Source: Limisphaerales bacterium (GTDB taxonomy: Bacteria; Verrucomicrobiota; Verrucomicrobiae; Limisphaerales; UBA11358). From it: DNA of 8,341 bases. The translations under genes and the position numbers were made by a program. Below are positions 5,797 through 8,341 of the stretch, one piece after another. The notes under the pieces are model-generated. The model saw nothing but the letters and a program-made list of their open reading frames with translations. It ran no database searches and was not told where the DNA came from. Every line of letters begins with the position of its first letter. The first letter of the stretch is position 1. The stretch is taken from positions 3,165-11,505 of the forward strand of contig PLZL01000118.1 of assembly GCA_003152145.1 (NCBI GenBank), in the 5' to 3' direction.

Positions 5797-5870
5797 GGTA
5801 GGGCGGGCAGTCCTCTGCCCGCCGTTCTCACGCAACAAAACCCGGCGCGCATGGAGAGTCGCGCCCTGCC
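5797..5870. repeat. Two-hairpin inverted-repeat element, probable terminator of the hydrolase gene
   Basis: The outer ends GGTAGGGCG (5797-5805) and CGCCCTGCC (5862-5870) pair at 8 of 9 positions. Inside lie two hairpins: a perfect 9-bp stem GGCGGGCAG-TCCT-CTGCCCGCC (5802-5823) and a 6-bp stem GGCGCG/CGCGCC (5844-5849 with 5860-5865). The design is the same as the 570-634 element: each arm is self-complementary and the arms also pair with each other. It starts 7 bases beyond the minus-strand hydrolase stop. On that strand the second hairpin is followed by GGGTTTTG, so it may terminate transcription. Confidence 0.6.
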
Positions 5871-5877
5871 CGGTTTT

Positions 5878-6738
5878 TCAGCGAAGTTGGTTGGCCTGCC
5901 AGAATTCTATGACTTCCTGCCAGAATTTCACCGGCGGTTCCGCGATGGCGTTATGTTCGCCAGTCGGAAAATCCCAAAGTTTTTTCGGGCCGGCATAATC
6001 ATTGTAGAGACGAAGGCCGAATTTCTCGGGAATGACCTGGTCATGTCCACCCACCACCATTCCGACCGGACCGTGATAGTTGCGCAGATAATTTTCCGCC
6101 GGGAAGCGGTCAATGAGCAGCAAGTGAACCGGAAAAATGGGCATGTGATGCTGCCCGACGTCGGCCAGCCGGTTGTAAGGTGAAATCAAAATTGCTCCGG
6201 CAACTTTTTCGGGATGAGTTCCCGCCAGATACGCGGCGACGCCGGAACCCAGCGATTCGCCCAGAAGATAAATGGGTTTGTTTGCCGGGAGCATTCCCAA
6301 TCCCTCGCCAGCCGCCCGGAACAAACTGCTCTGGCTCGGTGAACCAGCGCGGTCCGCATAACCGGGATATTCCAAAATGAAAACGTCGAGTGCGGCGAGA
6401 CTTTGGATAGCATCCGCATAATGAGCGCAGCCGGCGGCGTAACTGGCGTTTCCATACACAATCAACACGCTGCCCGCCGCCGGATGCTTGGGAGACAAAT
6501 GTTTTAACCCGATGGATTCGCCGGCTGAATTCTTCCAGCGCTCAAGCCCTGCCGCCTGCGCCATTTGTTCCGCCTGTTGCGAAGTGAAGACAGGCGGGTG
6601 ATAAATCATCTGGCGCTGAAAAATTGTAACGGCCACGCCGACGATCAAATAAATTGAAATCAAGAGCAGCAGCGTCCGGAGGAAACGCCTTCGCAATGTC
6701 GGTGTTGCTCGTTGAGCGGTTTGGCCCATGCAAGGCAT
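5878..6738 (-). CDS. Membrane-anchored alpha/beta hydrolase (Bem46/ABHD13-like serine hydrolase)
   Basis: This is a serine hydrolase of unknown substrate. Taking the ATG at 6738 as start gives 286 residues. A basic segment (ATPTLRRRFLR) leads into one hydrophobic helix (LLLLISIYLIVGVAVTIF, 23-40) and then RQMIYHPP, the usual N-terminal anchor of this subgroup, which places the enzyme domain outside the cytoplasm. The catalytic triad is visible: Ser162 in the nucleophile elbow GESLG (160-164), Asp233 in VVGGHDQVIP and His262 in PTGEHNA. VYGNASYAAG (94-103) corresponds to the oxyanion-hole region and LEYPGYADRAGSPSQ (123-137) to the family's YPGYG block. The frame is open up to an ATG at 6894, but those 52 residues look like translated spacer. 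ATG at 6729 is an equally possible start; neither has a good ribosome binding site. It lies 185 bp downstream of the GAF gene and ends next to a two-hairpin element. Confidence 0.9.
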   Translation of the reverse strand: MPCMGQTAQRATPTLRRRFLRTLLLLISIYLIVGVAVTIFQRQMIYHPPVFTSQQAEQMAQAAGLERWKNSAGESIGLKHLSPKHPAAGSVLIVYGNASYAAGCAHYADAIQSLAALDVFILEYPGYADRAGSPSQSSLFRAAGEGLGMLPANKPIYLLGESLGSGVAAYLAGTHPEKVAGAILISPYNRLADVGQHHMPIFPVHLLLIDRFPAENYLRNYHGPVGMVVGGHDQVIPEKFGLRLYNDYAGPKKLWDFPTGEHNAIAEPPVKFWQEVIEFWQANQLR

Positions 6739-6923
6739 GGTCGCAAAATCGGGATTGCAGAACGAATTGAAATTTTTTTGTGAACATTGAAAAAGACGAG
6801 TGACTTTGCTTTCACCCCGGTTTGAATTCTTCAGCAGGGCGCAGCCAGTCCGACGAGAAATGCTGCCGACACCAACCGCGAACGGCAAGTTCATACTGCC
6901 CAGTTGCAGATACGCTGCGATTA

Positions 6924-7649
6924 TCAGGTCTTCGTGTGCGCAGTTTCAGTTGCTGGTCGTTTGTGCTGCTGTTCGGCATACAGCTTCTCCAGGCACTGTG
7001 GACAAATGCCGTGGGTAAAATCAGCGCCCGTGACTTTATGGAAGTAAGCCTCAACCTGATCCCAGTATCCCCCGTCATCACGGATGCGCTTGCACCAGGC
7101 GCAGATGGGCAACAATCCCTGCAACGTTTTGACGCGATCGAGCGCATCCGCCAGACGGGTTGAAACCCGCTTTAACTCCAGCAGCGCCATGACCTGCCGC
7201 GACAGGGCCTGCAACGCCTTCAACTGTTCGGCGGAAAGCTGGCGCGGTTGATGGTCAACCACACAGAGTGTTCCCAAGGCCTGTCCTTCCGGGTTGATCA
7301 GGGGAATGCCCGCGTAAAACCGGATATGGGGTTCGCCCGTGACCAGCGCGCTGTCAGCCAACCGCCGGTCCTTCGTTGCGTCCCTGACGATGAAGGGTTC
7401 GTTCTGGAGAATCGCATGCGCACAGAACGCGACCTCGCGGGGCGTCTGTTGCTGCTCCACTCCCAATCTCGATTTGAACCACTGCCGGACCTCGTCCACC
7501 AGGGAAATCATGGCGATGGGAACCTTGCAAATATGCGCTGCCAGGGCGGTGATATCGTCGTAGGACTGCTCGGTCCCGGTATCGAGAATGTGATACGCCT
7601 TCAAGGCGGCGAGCCGTTCGGCTTCATTGCTGGGCAGCGGCGCTTTCAT
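6924..7649 (-). CDS. GAF-domain protein with C-terminal double-CxxC domain
   Basis: This is a probable signalling or sensor protein of 241 residues, cytoplasmic, without membrane segments. It opens with the linker often found before this GAF type (PLPSNEAERLAALKAYHILDT, 4-24), followed by the GAF domain (about 26-158: DDITALAAHICKVPIAMISLVDE, WFKSRLG, FCAHAIL, RFYAGIPLINPEGQALGTLCVVD). A short helical, probably coiled-coil stretch (about 145-175) leads to LPICAWCKRIRDDGGYWDQVEAYF and FTHGICPQCLEKLY. Its cysteines 183/186 and 216/219 form two CxxC pairs that could hold a metal ion. That C-terminal module is common at the ends of sensor kinases and response regulators, but here there is no kinase, cyclase or DNA-binding domain. 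A TTG at 7667 in frame would add six residues; the ATG at 7649 fits the family N-terminus (MKAPLPxNEAERL) better. No ribosome binding site is obvious. Confidence 0.9.
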   Translation of the reverse strand: MKAPLPSNEAERLAALKAYHILDTGTEQSYDDITALAAHICKVPIAMISLVDEVRQWFKSRLGVEQQQTPREVAFCAHAILQNEPFIVRDATKDRRLADSALVTGEPHIRFYAGIPLINPEGQALGTLCVVDHQPRQLSAEQLKALQALSRQVMALLELKRVSTRLADALDRVKTLQGLLPICAWCKRIRDDGGYWDQVEAYFHKVTGADFTHGICPQCLEKLYAEQQHKRPATETAHTKT

Positions 7650-7975
7650 GATTTTAATGCGGGACAAAACTGCGACCGCCCCGTCAGGGTTAAAACGGCA
7701 TCCCCATCCGTGATCATGGCTGGCCGATCGCGTCGAGTCATAAGTTGACAGAAATTACAGTTACACCACATCTTATCACAGATTTCCCGAAATCAAAATA
7801 GTTATTTCCGCCGGGCGTTTCATCACGGCATGATCGCGTCACAAGCTGTTGTCGCTGGGAGTCCAGGTGCGTAACATGCCGCGATTGCAGGAAAAGAAAA
7901 ACCAACGGGGTTTCCGTTCGCCTCCAACTGAATTCCCGCCTCTCGCGTCAGACTTCCACTGGCGAGCGCCGGACG
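7650..7975. other. Spacer between the aldo/keto reductase and GAF genes
   Basis: These 326 bases contain no supported gene. The part nearest the GAF gene includes an AT-rich block (about 7741-7805) that is the likely promoter region of that minus-strand gene. I see a TGTAAT hexamer on the minus strand (7759-7754) but no convincing -35 partner. TTGACA on the plus strand (7745-7750) has no good -10 and no gene downstream. The half nearest the reductase holds a probable terminator (7892-7918). Confidence 0.5.
7892..7918 (-). terminator. Probable intrinsic terminator of the aldo/keto reductase gene
   Basis: On the minus strand AACGG-AAACC-CCGTT (7918-7904) forms a 5-bp stem and is followed by GGTTTTTCTTTT. 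An alternative stem AAACC/GGTTT overlaps it. It lies about 58 bases after the reductase stop. The stem is short, so confidence is moderate. Confidence 0.45.
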
Positions 7976-8341
7976 TCAAACTTTCTTCAACGCGCGGTTG
8001 ATGCGTTCGATGGCCTCGTCAATCTCCTGCCGGTTCTTGAACCCGATGACCACGGCGTCAATCTCCCGGCAGGCCATGGCGTAACGGATGGATTTTTCGC
8101 GGTCGGCCGGGTCGGTAAACGAGCCGTTGCCGCAGATTTTCATGCCGATGACGCCACGCCCCTTCGCGTGCATGGTTTTGATTTCGCTCATCACCGGGGC
8201 GATGTCGTGGCTGGAGCTGCCCCAACTGTCCCCCTCGGCGTCGGTATAGCTGCCCTGCGGGTTCACGCGCACCAGATGCACCTCCGTCCAGTCCGTGGCA
8301 ACCGACGCGCGCAACGCGGGCAGGGTGTGGCAGGAGACGCC
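7976..8341 (-). CDS. Aldo/keto reductase family protein, C-terminal part (5' end outside window)
   Basis: The frame is open to the right edge; 121 residues of the C-terminal half are visible, ending in TGA. They read [18 protein letters not shown] at the start (strand and helix of the TIM barrel), then [10 protein letters not shown] (21-30), [18 protein letters not shown] (58-75), and [27 protein letters not shown] (92-118). The last block is the cofactor-side end of the barrel followed by the closing helices, in the order seen in aldo/keto reductases (NAD(P)H-dependent oxidoreductases). It is most like the subgroup common in Verrucomicrobiota and Planctomycetota. The active-site Asp-Tyr-Lys-His tetrad lies outside the window, so activity cannot be judged. 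A TTG at 8314 is internal, not a start: upstream codons continue the family sequence. Confidence 0.85.
   Translation of the reverse strand, partial: GVSCHTLPALRASVATDWTEVHLVRVNPQGSYTDAEGDSWGSSSHDIAPVMSEIKTMHAKGRGVIGMKICGNGSFTDPADREKSIRYAMACREIDAVVIGFKNRQEIDEAIERINRALKKV

Larger units (their letters stand above)
5550..5877. other. Gene-free spacer packed with three repeat types
   Basis: These 328 bases lie between the convergent ends of the unknown-function gene (+) and the alpha/beta hydrolase (-). I see no coding potential: the open frames that cross it have no family-like sequence and are broken by hairpins. Nearly all of it is accounted for by a 10-bp tandem repeat, three short GC hairpins and a two-hairpin element next to the hydrolase stop, each listed separately. 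Confidence 0.7.

Noticed and set aside
6739..6894. Longer N-terminus for the alpha/beta hydrolase (ATG at 6894)
   Set aside because: The 52 extra residues are not family-like and would precede the basic segment and anchor helix, which already form a natural N-terminus.
7745..7750. A perfect TTGACA on the plus strand as a promoter
   Set aside because: No acceptable -10 hexamer lies 16-18 bases downstream and no plus-strand gene follows, only minus-strand genes and a terminator.

Overview
The window (about 57-58% GC by eye) looks like chromosomal DNA of a Verrucomicrobiota bacterium, probably of the Pedosphaera/Limisphaerales type. This is an inference from the protein style, the long non-coding spacers rich in several families of short hairpin repeats, and the weak Shine-Dalgarno signals. 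No plasmid, phage, transposase, tRNA, rRNA or CRISPR signal is visible.

Layout from left to right. (1) The 3' part of an inositol monophosphatase-family gene (+) enters from the left edge. It converges on rdgB (XTP/dITP diphosphatase, -) across a 65-bp inverted-repeat element that looks like a bidirectional terminator and supplies the rdgB stop codon. (2) rdgB is the downstream partner of an APC-family amino acid permease (-); the two are separated by one base. (3) Diverging from the permease is a secreted GH27 alpha-galactosidase (+), followed after 88 bp by a conserved protein of unknown function (+). (4) A gene-free stretch (5550-5877) holds three different kinds of dispersed-type repeat side by side. 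(5) Three minus-strand genes follow: a membrane-anchored alpha/beta hydrolase, a GAF-domain protein with a C-terminal double-CxxC domain, and the C-terminal third of an aldo/keto reductase running off the right edge. A 326-bp spacer with a probable terminator lies between the last two.

The genes do not form one pathway. The only tight operon signal is permease-rdgB, which has 1-bp spacing and an AGGA site inside the permease's last codons. The alpha-galactosidase fits a saccharide-degrading lifestyle.

The most unusual feature is repeat DNA inside genes. Both the IMPase gene and rdgB carry tandem heptamer arrays (period 7, GTCACNN type) inserted in frame at predicted surface loops. The same DNA motif is read in different reading frames in the two proteins, so the DNA rather than a peptide is what recurs. 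This resembles the protein-coding palindromic elements of Rickettsia and the heptameric STRR repeats of cyanobacteria. I found no sign of a large new multi-gene system.
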